Shown here piece by piece: positions 1 to 9,161 of a DNA stretch of 62,784 nt. Under the pieces are notes generated by a model. That model was given only the letters and a program-made list of their open reading frames with translations. It did not search any database and was not told the origin of the DNA. The DNA is from Bacillota bacterium. GTDB taxonomy: Bacteria; Bacillota; Clostridia; Lachnospirales; Lachnospiraceae. The translations under genes and the position numbers were made by a program. Position 1 is the first letter of the stretch; every line of letters starts with the position of its first letter. The stretch covers positions 1 through 62,784 of the forward strand of contig JAFAGA010000060.1 of assembly GCA_023423045.1 (NCBI GenBank). The letters are read 5' to 3'.

Positions 1-3
1 TAG

Positions 4-159
4 ACACCATTATTCTACTACAAAAAGGAAGTGGATTCCTTATATTTAGGGCATTATTTGAAAGTTGTTTATAAAGAGAGTTATGAATCCGAGACTCTGT
101 GGATAAATCTACGGAAACTCAAGGAGGGAACGATTGTATCCGTAATAAGGGTATGGTAA
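4..159 (+). other. Open frame without start codon, possible gene remnant
   Basis: A 52-codon open frame runs from an in-frame stop at bases 1-3 to a stop at 157-159. It has no ATG and no ribosome binding site. The translation looks protein-like (it ends in SVIRVW and is rich in Tyr, Lys and Glu), so it may be the 3' end of a gene broken by a frameshift just outside the window. The family is not recognised and it may be chance. Confidence 0.2.
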
Positions 160-162
160 TAT
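134..162 (+). promoter_or_regulatory. Sigma-A type promoter for the first regulator gene
   Basis: The -35 box TTGTAT (134-139) and -10 box TAATAT (157-162) are 17 bp apart, and a TG at 154-155 gives an extended -10. The expected start lies near 169, leaving about 48 nt of leader before the ATG at 217. Confidence 0.5.
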
Positions 163-216
163 ATAAGAATATCCATAAATTTAAGTTGCTTTTTCAATCA
201 GCAGCATGGAGGTATT

Positions 217-2475
217 ATGATCCGAAGAGATAAAATAAAAAGATTACCGTTAAAGACGGTGTACTATCTATCCTTTCTGTTATTAATCGTGATTCCCATT
301 TTTGTGGTGCTTATTGCGGCACTGTTGGAATTGAATCATCAGTTTAAAAATCAGGCAATTGAAAATATCAAGAGGGCGCAGGAGACGATGATTGCTGATT
401 TGGAATCGGACGAGGATGTCATGTCCATACGGCTTTCCCATATGATATATACCAATGATAATGAAATTCTAAAATATGCGGCAGGAACGGACAGCGAGGA
501 GCTGGCTGTCCGCAACGAATATGAAAAGAAGCTGTCCCAGGCAGTGAATCTGGTGCTGGAGCCGGTGAAGGATATTATCTCCGTCTGTTTTTTTATGAAG
601 GACGGAAGAGAAACCGGAATAAAGAATGATATTAAGCGTTCCAGGGAGGAGCTGAAGGAGAGCGAGTGGTATCAGAGCGCTTTGCAGAAAAAGAATACCG
701 TCCGTATCGGCTATTTTGATACGGAGGCAACCAATGATTTATATACCGGCAGCAAAAAAGATTCGTTAATACTGGTATTTGCCCTCGCGCCCAATGTATC
801 CACAGACCGATCCCAGAAGATAGAGATGGTTATGTTCTATCAGCTGGCAGGAGTGTCGGAGCGTATTAAGGCTTATAACCGGGATTACACATCGGGGAAG
901 AATAAGTTGGGAATTGCCCAGATCACCGAGGAGGATGGAACCCTGATTTTCTCAACCCATCCCGTCAGTGAGATTACGAAGCAGAAGTATACTTGCGTGA
1001 GATCTCCCATCAGCTTTAACGATCATACCTGGTATATCGAGAACTATATTCCTACTTCCAAGCTGACGGCGGATTTTTGGAATACGGCAGTCTGGGTTTT
1101 GGGGGCGGCAGTGCTGGTTTTGTCCCTGGCAGGATATTATTCAAGATATTTTCTAAGAAGTATTGTAAAGCCCATTGAAGAGATCAGTCATGGCCTCAGG
1201 CAGGTGGAGGAAGGAAATCTGGAGGTTCATATCACCGCAGGAGGACAGTTCGAGATACGCAGCATGATTCATCAGTTTAATGCCATGGTTCGAAGGCTGA
1301 AGGCGTTGGTGAATGAATATGAGGACAGGATACGCAGCGCAATTAAATCTCCTGGGGATTATCTGGCCTCGTTGCTGCGGAAAGAGATGACTCCTGAGGA
1401 AGTGAATAAAAGATCCAAGGAATTCTTTGCGGAGCCCTATGCGATTCTTGGCCTCTACATTGATTATGAGGGTAGAAAGGAAAAAGGAGGGGCGGATACC
1501 TCCAGGCTGATAGGCAGTTTTGAGAGAAATCCCAGATTTGCATCCAGGTGTATCCTCTACCGGGAGAGCTCGGTATTCTTGATCGCATTGTACCGGATCA
1601 CCGAATCCGACTATTCCTATAAGATCACCCATATGGCAGAAGAATTGCAGCGGATGGCGCAGCAGGAGCTTGGGGTCCGCATATTCGTCTGTATCGGCCG
1701 GAAGACTTTCGGCCATGACGAATTCGATAATCAAGTCAGGGAGCTTAGGGATAAAATTGATCTTCGCTATCTGAAGGGGAAGAATTCCATCATTGATTTA
1801 AACCAGGACCATGAAAGAGTCAACCGGATCCTCCGCTATTCCGGAGATTATGAAAGGCTGGCCGCTGCCCTGTATGTGGCAGATGAGAAGAATGCCGTAC
1901 AGGAAAAGGAAAAATTGTTCCAATCCTTTAACAATTCTTCCATTGAAGAAATCAGGTATCGGATTTACGGAGCGATCCTGGCAATCGGCACCTGCTTCGG
2001 CAAAGATAATGGAGATTTTACAGATGCCTTTGGGCAGGAATATAATTATTTTGAGAAAATTGGACGGATTGAGGACAGCAGAAGTCTGAAGATGTGGGTC
2101 ACGAATTATTTTGCCTGGATTATGGAATACTCGGCTTCAAAGCTAAATATCCTGCAAACGGATGTGATTATTAAAGCCAAACGGTATATGGCGGATAATT
2201 ATGAAAACGCGCAGCTGTCCCTGGCCATGGTTGCGGACCATGTAGGTCTGAATGAAAAGTATTTCACGAACCGCTTTACCAAGGAAACCGGCGAGACCTT
2301 TACTTCCTACCTGACGGCTCTGAGACTTCAGAAGGCAAAGGAATTATTAAAGACCACCAGCTTTAAGATATATGAAATAGCGGAAATGGTGGGCTATAAT
2401 AATGCAGAGCATTTTAACCGGATGTTTAAAAAGTCAAATGGGATCAGCCCGGCGCAGTATCGAAAGGAAAGTTGA
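217..2475 (+). CDS. Membrane-bound AraC-family regulator with extracellular sensor
   Basis: This 752-aa protein is a one-component transmembrane sensor-regulator. A first membrane helix lies at about residues 16-38, an extracytoplasmic region (Cache-like in size) at 40-287, and a second helix at 288-312. A HAMP-like linker spans about 312-366, a poorly defined middle region follows, and a C-terminal AraC/XylS double helix-turn-helix lies at about 655-750, ending in the typical sequence GISPAQYRKE. The start is set by GGAGG at 209-213. It precedes a sugar ABC operon and a beta-galactosidase on the same strand, so it probably senses an extracellular sugar or the loaded binding protein and activates that operon. 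The architecture is clear; the ligand is inference. Confidence 0.88.
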   Translation: MIRRDKIKRLPLKTVYYLSFLLLIVIPIFVVLIAALLELNHQFKNQAIENIKRAQETMIADLESDEDVMSIRLSHMIYTNDNEILKYAAGTDSEELAVRNEYEKKLSQAVNLVLEPVKDIISVCFFMKDGRETGIKNDIKRSREELKESEWYQSALQKKNTVRIGYFDTEATNDLYTGSKKDSLILVFALAPNVSTDRSQKIEMVMFYQLAGVSERIKAYNRDYTSGKNKLGIAQITEEDGTLIFSTHPVSEITKQKYTCVRSPISFNDHTWYIENYIPTSKLTADFWNTAVWVLGAAVLVLSLAGYYSRYFLRSIVKPIEEISHGLRQVEEGNLEVHITAGGQFEIRSMIHQFNAMVRRLKALVNEYEDRIRSAIKSPGDYLASLLRKEMTPEEVNKRSKEFFAEPYAILGLYIDYEGRKEKGGADTSRLIGSFERNPRFASRCILYRESSVFLIALYRITESDYSYKITHMAEELQRMAQQELGVRIFVCIGRKTFGHDEFDNQVRELRDKIDLRYLKGKNSIIDLNQDHERVNRILRYSGDYERLAAALYVADEKNAVQEKEKLFQSFNNSSIEEIRYRIYGAILAIGTCFGKDNGDFTDAFGQEYNYFEKIGRIEDSRSLKMWVTNYFAWIMEYSASKLNILQTDVIIKAKRYMADNYENAQLSLAMVADHVGLNEKYFTNRFTKETGETFTSYLTALRLQKAKELLKTTSFKIYEIAEMVGYNNAEHFNRMFKKSNGISPAQYRKES

Positions 2476-2679
2476 AGTATAAGGGGATTTATCATTCTTT
2501 TGGAGCTGCTTCCAGATTATAGGCTTGATTTTCTTACTTTTGGTCAGGAATTCTAACAAAATGCAAGGAAGTCGAAAAAATTGATCTGAAAAATGATCAA
2601 GAAAAATGTAGATAAGAAATGGAGCGGGGAGACGTTTACTGCTATGCTGAATGCATCAAAAAAAGGGAGGTACTCATTT

Positions 2680-4056
2680 ATGAGGAAAAGATTAGTTGCA
2701 GCAATTATGGTTTCTGCTATGATTGCATCAGCCCTGGTGGGATGCAGCAGTAAAGAGAACAAACAGGGAGGAGAAAAACAACCCGGAACGACATCGGCAC
2801 CGGGCGCTACGGAGGCGGCAGCGCCGGAAGCTTCTAATAAGGAGGATTTAAGCGGTGTATTAACCTTTACGATCTGGGATAATAACCTGAATACCTTTAT
2901 TGAAGAAAACGATATGGTGTCCAAGTTCCAGGAACAATATCCTAATATTGATATTGAAGTAGAAAAGATAAAAGATGACAGTGAATATTGGAACGCAATG
3001 AAGATGAGAGCATCTGCAAACCAGCTGCCGGATATTATGTTTAACAAGCCCTTTACCTTGTCCAGATTTAAAGATTATCTTTTAGATCTTTCCGCAACCC
3101 AGGCAGCAGCCAATAATGAACTGGCAGCGGGCTATGCAATGGACGGCAAGGTACTTGGAATTCCCATGACTGCAGGATATGAATATGTGTACTATTGGAA
3201 GGACATGTTTGCCGAGGCAGGAGTGGAGGTACCCACAACCTGGTCTGAATTTGAACAGGCGGCAAAGACTTTGCAGGATTATTATGGAAAAGACAATTCG
3301 GACTTTATGGCAATTGCCTGCGGTTTGAAGGATGAATGGCCGGATTATCCTTATATGGAGTTTATGCCCGCATTGGAATCCGGCAACGGACAGAACTGGA
3401 ATACCATGGCAGCACAGGACGCACCCTTTGCGGCCGGGACCGATATAAGCAATGCTTATACGAAGATATACAGCCTGTTTACCTCAGGTGTGCTTGGCAA
3501 GGATCCCTTGGGACTGGGCAATGATCAGGTAACCACCTTATTTGCAACCAAGAATGCGGCAATTATCGCACTTGGCGATTGGGGACTGCAAAATATTCAA
3601 TCCGGTGCCGAGGATGTATCCCAGCTGGGAACCTTCTATCTGCCGACCAGGGATTCCGGAACCGATCCTTATAATGTAATTGTTCAAGGCGATTCCTTTA
3701 TGGGTGTGACAACCCACTCCAAGAATCAGGAAGCAGCCGTTGCCTTTGTTGAATGGTTTTATTCCGAAGCATGGTATCCGGATTATATTAATTATGTAAC
3801 ATCTGCCTCTTCCATGAAGAATTTCCCGAAGGAGAAGGATCCGATTCTCGCAGAAGCGGATGAATTAAATCCTGATAAGGTTCTGATCATGTATGACGGC
3901 GGCGGAGATGATTTCTCAGCTATCCAGAATGAGACTACTTTTGATTACAAGAAGCTTGGTGCTGAGATGCTGATTGACGGCTTCAATCTGGAGTCAACCC
4001 TTGCCCAGTTGAATGAAAAATGGGCGGCAGCCAGACAAAAACTGCAGATAAAGTAG
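2680..4056 (+). CDS. Sugar ABC transporter substrate-binding lipoprotein
   Basis: This 458-aa lipoprotein is the substrate-capturing component of a MalEFG-like importer, anchored outside the membrane. It has an N-terminal MRKR, a hydrophobic segment and the lipobox LVGC at about residues 19-22, then a Gly/Ala/Thr-rich linker and an extracellular solute-binding family 1 fold (motif FTIWDNNLN near the mature N-terminus). An earlier in-frame ATG at 2593 is rejected, because GGGAGG at 2665-2670 sits correctly for 2680 and only that start gives a signal peptide. Two permeases follow after a hairpin. No ATPase gene is nearby, as is common for this class, which shares a housekeeping MsmX-like ATPase. 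The substrate is inferred to be a galactoside from the downstream lacLM genes. Confidence 0.88.
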   Translation: MRKRLVAAIMVSAMIASALVGCSSKENKQGGEKQPGTTSAPGATEAAAPEASNKEDLSGVLTFTIWDNNLNTFIEENDMVSKFQEQYPNIDIEVEKIKDDSEYWNAMKMRASANQLPDIMFNKPFTLSRFKDYLLDLSATQAAANNELAAGYAMDGKVLGIPMTAGYEYVYYWKDMFAEAGVEVPTTWSEFEQAAKTLQDYYGKDNSDFMAIACGLKDEWPDYPYMEFMPALESGNGQNWNTMAAQDAPFAAGTDISNAYTKIYSLFTSGVLGKDPLGLGNDQVTTLFATKNAAIIALGDWGLQNIQSGAEDVSQLGTFYLPTRDSGTDPYNVIVQGDSFMGVTTHSKNQEAAVAFVEWFYSEAWYPDYINYVTSASSMKNFPKEKDPILAEADELNPDKVLIMYDGGGDDFSAIQNETTFDYKKLGAEMLIDGFNLESTLAQLNEKWAAARQKLQIK

Positions 4057-4071
4057 ATAGTGAGGTTGTCA

Positions 4072-4102
4072 GATGGGCTGTTGCATAATGCAACAGCCCA
4101 TC
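4072..4102 (+). promoter_or_regulatory. Intercistronic hairpin between binding protein and permease
   Basis: A perfect 14-bp stem (4072-4085 with 4089-4102) closes a 3-nt TAA loop. No T-run follows, so it is not a normal terminator. It lies between the binding-protein stop codon and the permease ribosome binding site, where such hairpins usually stabilise the upstream message and make the binding protein more abundant than the permeases. Confidence 0.75.
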
Positions 4103-4118
4103 CATTTGGGAGGATATT

Positions 4119-5021
4119 ATGACGAAGCTGAGCAAAAAGAGAAAAAGATTTATTGTATTATCATTGATTATACCGGTATTGCTCCTTATTGGATTTGTCG
4201 TGCTGCCTGGGGCAGACCTCATTCGTATGAGCTTTACAAACTGGGATGGTTTTTCCAAGGATAGCCGGTTTATCGGATTAAGTAATTATATAACCATGTT
4301 TCAGAATAAGGATCTATGGATATCGTTAAAAAACAATGCCGTTTATTTCATCGTGCATTTACTGATGATTCCGGTGGAGCTTGCCTTTGCCGTATTACTG
4401 ATCAGCAAGCTGCGCGCGGCGAAGTTCTACAAGACAATGGTATTCATGCCCTACATTATTAACGGAGTTGCGATCGCATATGCCTTCTCCTACTTCTTTT
4501 CACCGATTAACGGAGCCTTTGATGCGATACTGGAGATGGTTCACCTGGGACAGTTAAGCAGAAACTGGCTGTCGGATACGAAGATTGTTAATTATGTTCT
4601 ATCCTTTGTTTCGGTCTGGAGATTCAGCGGCTATCATGTGATTTTGTTTATGGCGGCACTCCAGTCCATTCCGCAGGATATTGAGGAGGCGGCCAGGGTC
4701 GACGGGGCCAATGCTCTGCATCTGTTCCGGTACATCCAGATTCCCTCCATTATGCTGATGGTGGATTTTATCCTGTTTGATAACATCAGGGGAGCACTTC
4801 AGGTATTTGATATTCCTTTTGTCATGACCTCCGGAGGACCTGGATATGCTTCCTCCACCTTTACTCTATATACGATTAAAACAGCGTTCACCTTCTCGAA
4901 TTTTGGGCTGGCATCCACAATGGCAGTGGCAATTATGGTGATGATTGTTGTGATATATGTCTTGCAGAACAAAATAATACATGGTGTAATATTAAGGGAT
5001 AGGGGGAAAAGGAATGTTTAA
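4119..5021 (+). CDS. Sugar ABC transporter permease, MalF type
   Basis: This 300-aa integral membrane protein is one of two permease subunits of the importer. It has a first helix at about residues 12-33, several further hydrophobic segments and the cytoplasmic EAA loop (EEAARVDGANALHLFRYIQI) that docks the ATPase. A GGGAGG ribosome binding site lies a few bases upstream. The 3' end overlaps the next permease gene by 8 nt, indicating translational coupling. The family is certain; substrate specificity is set by the upstream lipoprotein and is only inferred. Confidence 0.9.
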   Translation: MTKLSKKRKRFIVLSLIIPVLLLIGFVVLPGADLIRMSFTNWDGFSKDSRFIGLSNYITMFQNKDLWISLKNNAVYFIVHLLMIPVELAFAVLLISKLRAAKFYKTMVFMPYIINGVAIAYAFSYFFSPINGAFDAILEMVHLGQLSRNWLSDTKIVNYVLSFVSVWRFSGYHVILFMAALQSIPQDIEEAARVDGANALHLFRYIQIPSIMLMVDFILFDNIRGALQVFDIPFVMTSGGPGYASSTFTLYTIKTAFTFSNFGLASTMAVAIMVMIVVIYVLQNKIIHGVILRDRGKRNV

Positions 5022-5847
5022 AAAAGCATTGATTCAGACATTAAAACAAATCATAAGCCTGTCCATGGTAGCAATTGTGTTAGCTCCGATCCTTCTGACC
5101 CTGTTTGCAGCTTTAAAGACGAAAGCGGATATGGTGATTACCTCCCCCCTAAGTCTTCCGGGGCTGGATAGAATCACCTTTGATAATTTTAAAGAGGTGC
5201 TGACTGATAAATATCTGCTTCTTGGTTTTAAAAACACGGGTATTATCATGGTTATTTCAATATTTTTTAACGTGTTATTCGGAACGATCACGGCCTTTAT
5301 TATCGATCGGTTTCAGTTCAAGGGAAAAGCAATCGTTATTTCTTTATTCTTTATCGGAATGCTGATCCCGAATTTTGTGACGGAGATTGCCCGTTTCCGC
5401 TTGATTCAGGGACTTCATCTATATAACACACTCGGGGCTCCTATTGTAATCTATGTAGCCTCCGATTTGATGCAGCTTTATATCTACCGGCAGTTCCTCT
5501 CCGGGATCTCCGTGGCATTGGATGAGGCGGCACTGATTGACGGCTGCTCCTACTTCCGGTTGTTTGTGAAGATCATCTTCCCGCTGCTGTCTCCGGCAAC
5601 TGCTACTGTCTGTATTATTAAGGCGATTAACATTATAAATGATATGTATATCCCTTACTTATACATGCCGAAGAATAAATTACGGACACTGACCACTTTT
5701 ATCATGAATTATGCCAATGCGCAGCAGGGGTCCTGGCAGCTGCTGGCGGCAGGTATCATTATTGTTATGAGTGCAACCATTGTCTTGTATATATTCTTCC
5801 AGAAATATATTCTTGCCGGAGTTACTGCCGGTGCAGTTAAAGAATAA
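5014..5847 (+). CDS. Sugar ABC transporter permease, MalG type
   Basis: This 277-aa protein is the second permease subunit. It has an N-terminal helix at about residues 15-35, multiple hydrophobic segments and an EAA loop (DEAALIDGCSYFRLFVKIIF). The ending (AGVTAGAVKE) is typical of MalG/CUT1 permeases. Its ATG lies inside the end of the preceding gene, whose GGGGGAAAAGG stretch serves as ribosome binding site. It is the last transport gene before the beta-galactosidase. Confidence 0.9.
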   Translation: MFKKALIQTLKQIISLSMVAIVLAPILLTLFAALKTKADMVITSPLSLPGLDRITFDNFKEVLTDKYLLLGFKNTGIIMVISIFFNVLFGTITAFIIDRFQFKGKAIVISLFFIGMLIPNFVTEIARFRLIQGLHLYNTLGAPIVIYVASDLMQLYIYRQFLSGISVALDEAALIDGCSYFRLFVKIIFPLLSPATATVCIIKAINIINDMYIPYLYMPKNKLRTLTTFIMNYANAQQGSWQLLAAGIIIVMSATIVLYIFFQKYILAGVTAGAVKE

Positions 5848-5890
5848 GAAACGCAGAATAAAGAAAGCAGAAGTTAAAATTTGCGCATCC

Positions 5891-5935
5891 TGCCGCAAAG
5901 CGGCATACCATGGACGCCTGCGGACATGGTATAAT
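5891..5935 (+). promoter_or_regulatory. Two hairpins and an extended -10 promoter before lacL
   Basis: A TGCCGC/GCGGCA hairpin (5891-5896 with 5900-5905) is followed by ACCATG/CATGGT (5907-5912 with 5925-5930). The second overlaps an extended -10 element, TG at 5927-5928 and TATAAT at 5930-5935. No good -35 box is visible. This may be an internal promoter that lets lacLM be expressed apart from the transporter. Confidence 0.35.
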
Positions 5936-6007
5936 GAGATAAGAAACGAATAATCAGATATAATTAACGAATGATAGGAAAGAAAATGGACAGAAAGGAA
6001 GACAGGT

Positions 6008-7897
6008 ATGAGGGCAGACATTAAATATTTGGATGATCCGGAGGTGTTTCGCGTTAATCAGCTTCCTGCACACAGCGATCATGAATTTTACCAGAGCCGG
6101 GAAGAAGAATATGCAGGAACAAATGCATTACTGCAGTCCCTGAATGGGATATGGAGCTTCTGCTATTCGAAGAATGCAGCATCAAGGCCGGCTGAATTCT
6201 ATCAGAAGGACTATACGGCGGATGATTTTGACGAGATTATTGTCCCGGGCCATATTGAACTCGCAGGATACGATAAGATCCATTATATTAATACCATGTA
6301 TCCCTGGGAAGGGCATTTATTTCGTAGGCCGGCATACAGCCTGGGGAGCAATCAGGGAGAAGAAGGGAGCTTTAGTGATGCTTCCTATAATCCGGTGGGC
6401 TCCTACCGTAAGTACTTTGATCTTCAGGAAGGATTGTGCAATAAGAGAATCTGCATTCGTTTTGAAGGTGTGGAGCAGGCAATGTATGTTTGGCTGAACG
6501 GGGAATTCATCGGCTATGCGGAGGACAGCTTTACTCCTTCAGAATTTGATTTGACCCCGTATATCAGAGAGAAGGGGAATCTGCTCTGCGTTGAAGTGCA
6601 TAAAAGAAGCAGCGCGGCATTCTTGGAGGATCAGGACTTTTTCCGGTTTTTCGGGATTTTCCGGGATGTAACCTTATATGCAAAGCCGGAGATCCATGTG
6701 GAGGATATCTGGATCAAGGCGGAGTTATTGGAGGGGAATGCATCGGGCAGCTTATCCATAGAGTTGATCACCTCTTCCCTTATACAAGAGGGGGAAGCGG
6801 TCGCCGTATTAAGGGATCATCTCGGAAGGATATGTTATGAGAAATCTCTGCCGCTCCAGGAAAGGATGCATTTTTCTCCCGAGATAGTGGAGGAAGTGAT
6901 TCCCTGGGATAATCAAAATCCTTATCTGTATTCATTCACTCTTGAGTGCTTCGATAAAGAAGGCCGGCTGGTTGAGCTGGTGCCCTATAAGATAGGCTTT
7001 CGCCGCATTGAAATCAAGAATAAGATCATGCTGCTGAACGGCAGGAGACTGATCATAAACGGGGTAAACCGCCATGAATGGAGTGCTGTGAGCGGAAGAG
7101 GCATTACTCAGGAGGAAATGGAGCAGGATATGGGAATTCTTCGGGAGAATTATATCAATGCCGTCCGTACCAGCCACTATCCGAACCGGCTTTCCTGGTA
7201 CCGCATGTGTGATGAACATGGGATCTATCTGATGGCGGAAACCAATCTGGAATCCCATGGCTCCTGGCAGAAGATGGGCGCGGTGGAGCCTTCCTGGAAT
7301 GTCCCCGGCAGCATTGCGGAGTGGAAGGAAGCGGTGCTGGATCGGGCCAGAACCAATTTTGAGACCTTCAAGAACCATACCTCCATTCTATTCTGGTCCC
7401 TGGGGAATGAATCCTATGCAGGAGACAACATTGAGGCTATGAACCGTTATTTTAAGGAAAAGGATCCCGGGCGTCTTGTGCATTATGAAGGAGTCTTCCA
7501 TAACCGGGCATATGATGCTTCTGTCTCGGATATGGAGAGCCGTATGTATGCGACACCGGAAGAAATTGCTGCGTATCTGGAGTCGAATCCGGGGAAACCT
7601 TTCCTGTTATGCGAATATATGCATAATATGGGGAATTCCCTTGGGGGATTGAAATCCTATATGGAACTGCTGGACCGGTACGAGATGTACCAGGGCGGCT
7701 TTATCTGGGATTTTATCGATCAGGCGATCTTTGTGAATGATGAAGTTACCGGGGAGAGAGTTCTCCGGTACGGAGGGGATTTTGATGACCGACCTTCGGA
7801 TTACGAATTCTCAGGAGACGGCATTGTATTTGCCGATCGGACGCATAAGCCGGCATTGCAGGAGGTGAGGTACTATTATGGAAAATATCGGGCATGA
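6008..7897 (+). CDS. lacL: Beta-galactosidase large subunit (GH2, LacL type)
   Basis: This 629-aa cytoplasmic GH2 enzyme hydrolyses terminal beta-D-galactosides. It has the sugar-binding jelly roll (about 40-225), the immunoglobulin-like domain (about 225-335) and the TIM barrel (about 335-629). The predicted acid/base is Glu468 in LGNES and the nucleophile Glu536 in LCEYMHNMGN. The barrel ends with the usual KPALQEVRYYY sequence and then stops, so the small C-terminal domain of LacZ is missing and is encoded by the next gene. This matches the LacL/LacM heterodimers of lactobacilli. The gene lies downstream of a sugar importer; the final stop codon is inside the lacM reading frame. Confidence 0.93.
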   Translation: MRADIKYLDDPEVFRVNQLPAHSDHEFYQSREEEYAGTNALLQSLNGIWSFCYSKNAASRPAEFYQKDYTADDFDEIIVPGHIELAGYDKIHYINTMYPWEGHLFRRPAYSLGSNQGEEGSFSDASYNPVGSYRKYFDLQEGLCNKRICIRFEGVEQAMYVWLNGEFIGYAEDSFTPSEFDLTPYIREKGNLLCVEVHKRSSAAFLEDQDFFRFFGIFRDVTLYAKPEIHVEDIWIKAELLEGNASGSLSIELITSSLIQEGEAVAVLRDHLGRICYEKSLPLQERMHFSPEIVEEVIPWDNQNPYLYSFTLECFDKEGRLVELVPYKIGFRRIEIKNKIMLLNGRRLIINGVNRHEWSAVSGRGITQEEMEQDMGILRENYINAVRTSHYPNRLSWYRMCDEHGIYLMAETNLESHGSWQKMGAVEPSWNVPGSIAEWKEAVLDRARTNFETFKNHTSILFWSLGNESYAGDNIEAMNRYFKEKDPGRLVHYEGVFHNRAYDASVSDMESRMYATPEEIAAYLESNPGKPFLLCEYMHNMGNSLGGLKSYMELLDRYEMYQGGFIWDFIDQAIFVNDEVTGERVLRYGGDFDDRPSDYEFSGDGIVFADRTHKPALQEVRYYYGKYRA

Positions 7898-8870
7898 AAT
7901 GAAGAGCAAAAAGAGTTTGCTGCAGCTTATCTACGGTGATTGTACCCTGGGGGTACAGGGAGAGGGATTTCATTATATCTTCTCTTATCAGTACGGCGGT
8001 ATGGAATCCCTGGTAGTTGATGGAAGAGAGTGGCTTTACCGGGTCCCGAAGCCCACATTTTGGCGTGCTACCACGGACAATGACCGGGGCAATAAGTTTC
8101 CGCTTCGCTCCGGGACGTGGTTGAGTGCCGATCTGTTCCAGGAATGCATTAAAATCGATATTCTGGTGGATGGCACAAGGATCGATACACCTACCGCACC
8201 GTTAAACAACCGGTATTCGGGATATGAGACGGCAGAGCATCTGCAGATAACCTTTACCTACCGGACAATTACCGTACCGGCAACAGAAGTTGAGGTTACC
8301 TATGAGGTGGCCGCGGGCGGTACGATTCGGGTGAGTCTGCATTACCACGGTAATACCTCTTTACCGGAGCTTCCTGTGTTCGGCATGCGGTTTATCCTTC
8401 CGACCAAGGCGTGCGGCTACCGCTATGAGGGGCTTTCGGGAGAAACCTATCCGGACAGAATGGACGGAGGAGTGCCGGGAGTCTATGAGGTGGAAGGTCT
8501 GCCGGTTACCAGATACCTGGTGCCCCAGGACTGTAATGTCCATATGGGAACCAAATGGCTGAAGGTATTCAGGGATGCGACTCAGGATAATTCCAATCGG
8601 GACCGGAGTGTGTTCGGACTTAAGTTTTCCTGCGCAGACAAAGAATTTGCGTTCTCCTGTATTCCCTATACTGCGCAGGAACTGGAGAATGCCACGCATC
8701 AGGAGGAGCTTCCGCCTCCAAGAAGAACCGTGGTATCCATCCTGGGAGCGGTCCGGGGAGTCGGTGGAATCAATAGCTGGGGAGCGGATGTAGAAGCTCC
8801 ATACCGCATTGATGCAGGCAGGGACATATCTTATTCGTTTACGATTGACAGAATCAATGACATAATGTAG
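7878..8870 (+). CDS. lacM: Beta-galactosidase small subunit (LacM type)
   Basis: This 330-aa protein corresponds to the C-terminal beta-galactosidase small-chain domain of LacZ. It carries the conserved block PTFWRATTDNDRGNKF at about residues 54-69 and ends in a beta-rich domain (YSFTIDRIN). In LacZ this domain supplies part of the active site, so LacL alone should be inactive or weak. The ATG at 7878 lies 20 nt inside the end of lacL with GGAGG just upstream, so the two subunits should be made by translational coupling. A strong terminator follows. Confidence 0.93.
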   Translation: MENIGHEMKSKKSLLQLIYGDCTLGVQGEGFHYIFSYQYGGMESLVVDGREWLYRVPKPTFWRATTDNDRGNKFPLRSGTWLSADLFQECIKIDILVDGTRIDTPTAPLNNRYSGYETAEHLQITFTYRTITVPATEVEVTYEVAAGGTIRVSLHYHGNTSLPELPVFGMRFILPTKACGYRYEGLSGETYPDRMDGGVPGVYEVEGLPVTRYLVPQDCNVHMGTKWLKVFRDATQDNSNRDRSVFGLKFSCADKEFAFSCIPYTAQELENATHQEELPPPRRTVVSILGAVRGVGGINSWGADVEAPYRIDAGRDISYSFTIDRINDIM

Positions 8871-8896
8871 AGCTAGGAGCTCCATTTCAATAAAAT

Positions 8897-8949
8897 TTAA
8901 TTAAAGAGAGGCTTTTATCCGATGGAGGATAAGGCCTCTCTTTAATTAA
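8897..8949 (+). terminator. Terminator after lacLM
   Basis: A perfect 16-bp stem (8897-8912 with 8934-8949) encloses a 21-nt loop. The outer stem is A/T-rich on both sides, so it may work in both directions. It closes the first sugar operon. Confidence 0.75.
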
Positions 8950-9035
8950 TGTTATGCTAAAGCTGACTTCAATGCCTGTTACAGTTCTGAACGGTAAGCA
9001 ATGCCTGCAACGGGAATACTCAGGGAAAAGGATTG

Positions 9036-9064
9036 TTGACAATCGCAAATACAGAGCGGATAAT
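9036..9064 (+). promoter_or_regulatory. Promoter of the YesN/YesM two-component operon
   Basis: The -35 box TTGACA (9036-9041) and -10 box GATAAT (9059-9064) are separated by 17 bp. Transcription should start near 9071, about 90 nt before the chosen ATG at 9162. Confidence 0.6.
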
Positions 9065-9161
9065 AGAATTAAGTTAAAAGATAATCTTAACGTATCTCTT
9101 CATGAAAGAGCTCAGGTGCGAAAAAACGGGCATGATATGCATGTGCGGGAGTGGGGGAAAT

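Noticed and set aside
2593..2679. Longer N-terminus of the first sugar-binding protein
   Set aside because: The extra 29 residues precede the signal peptide and the internal ATG has the proper GGGAGG site.
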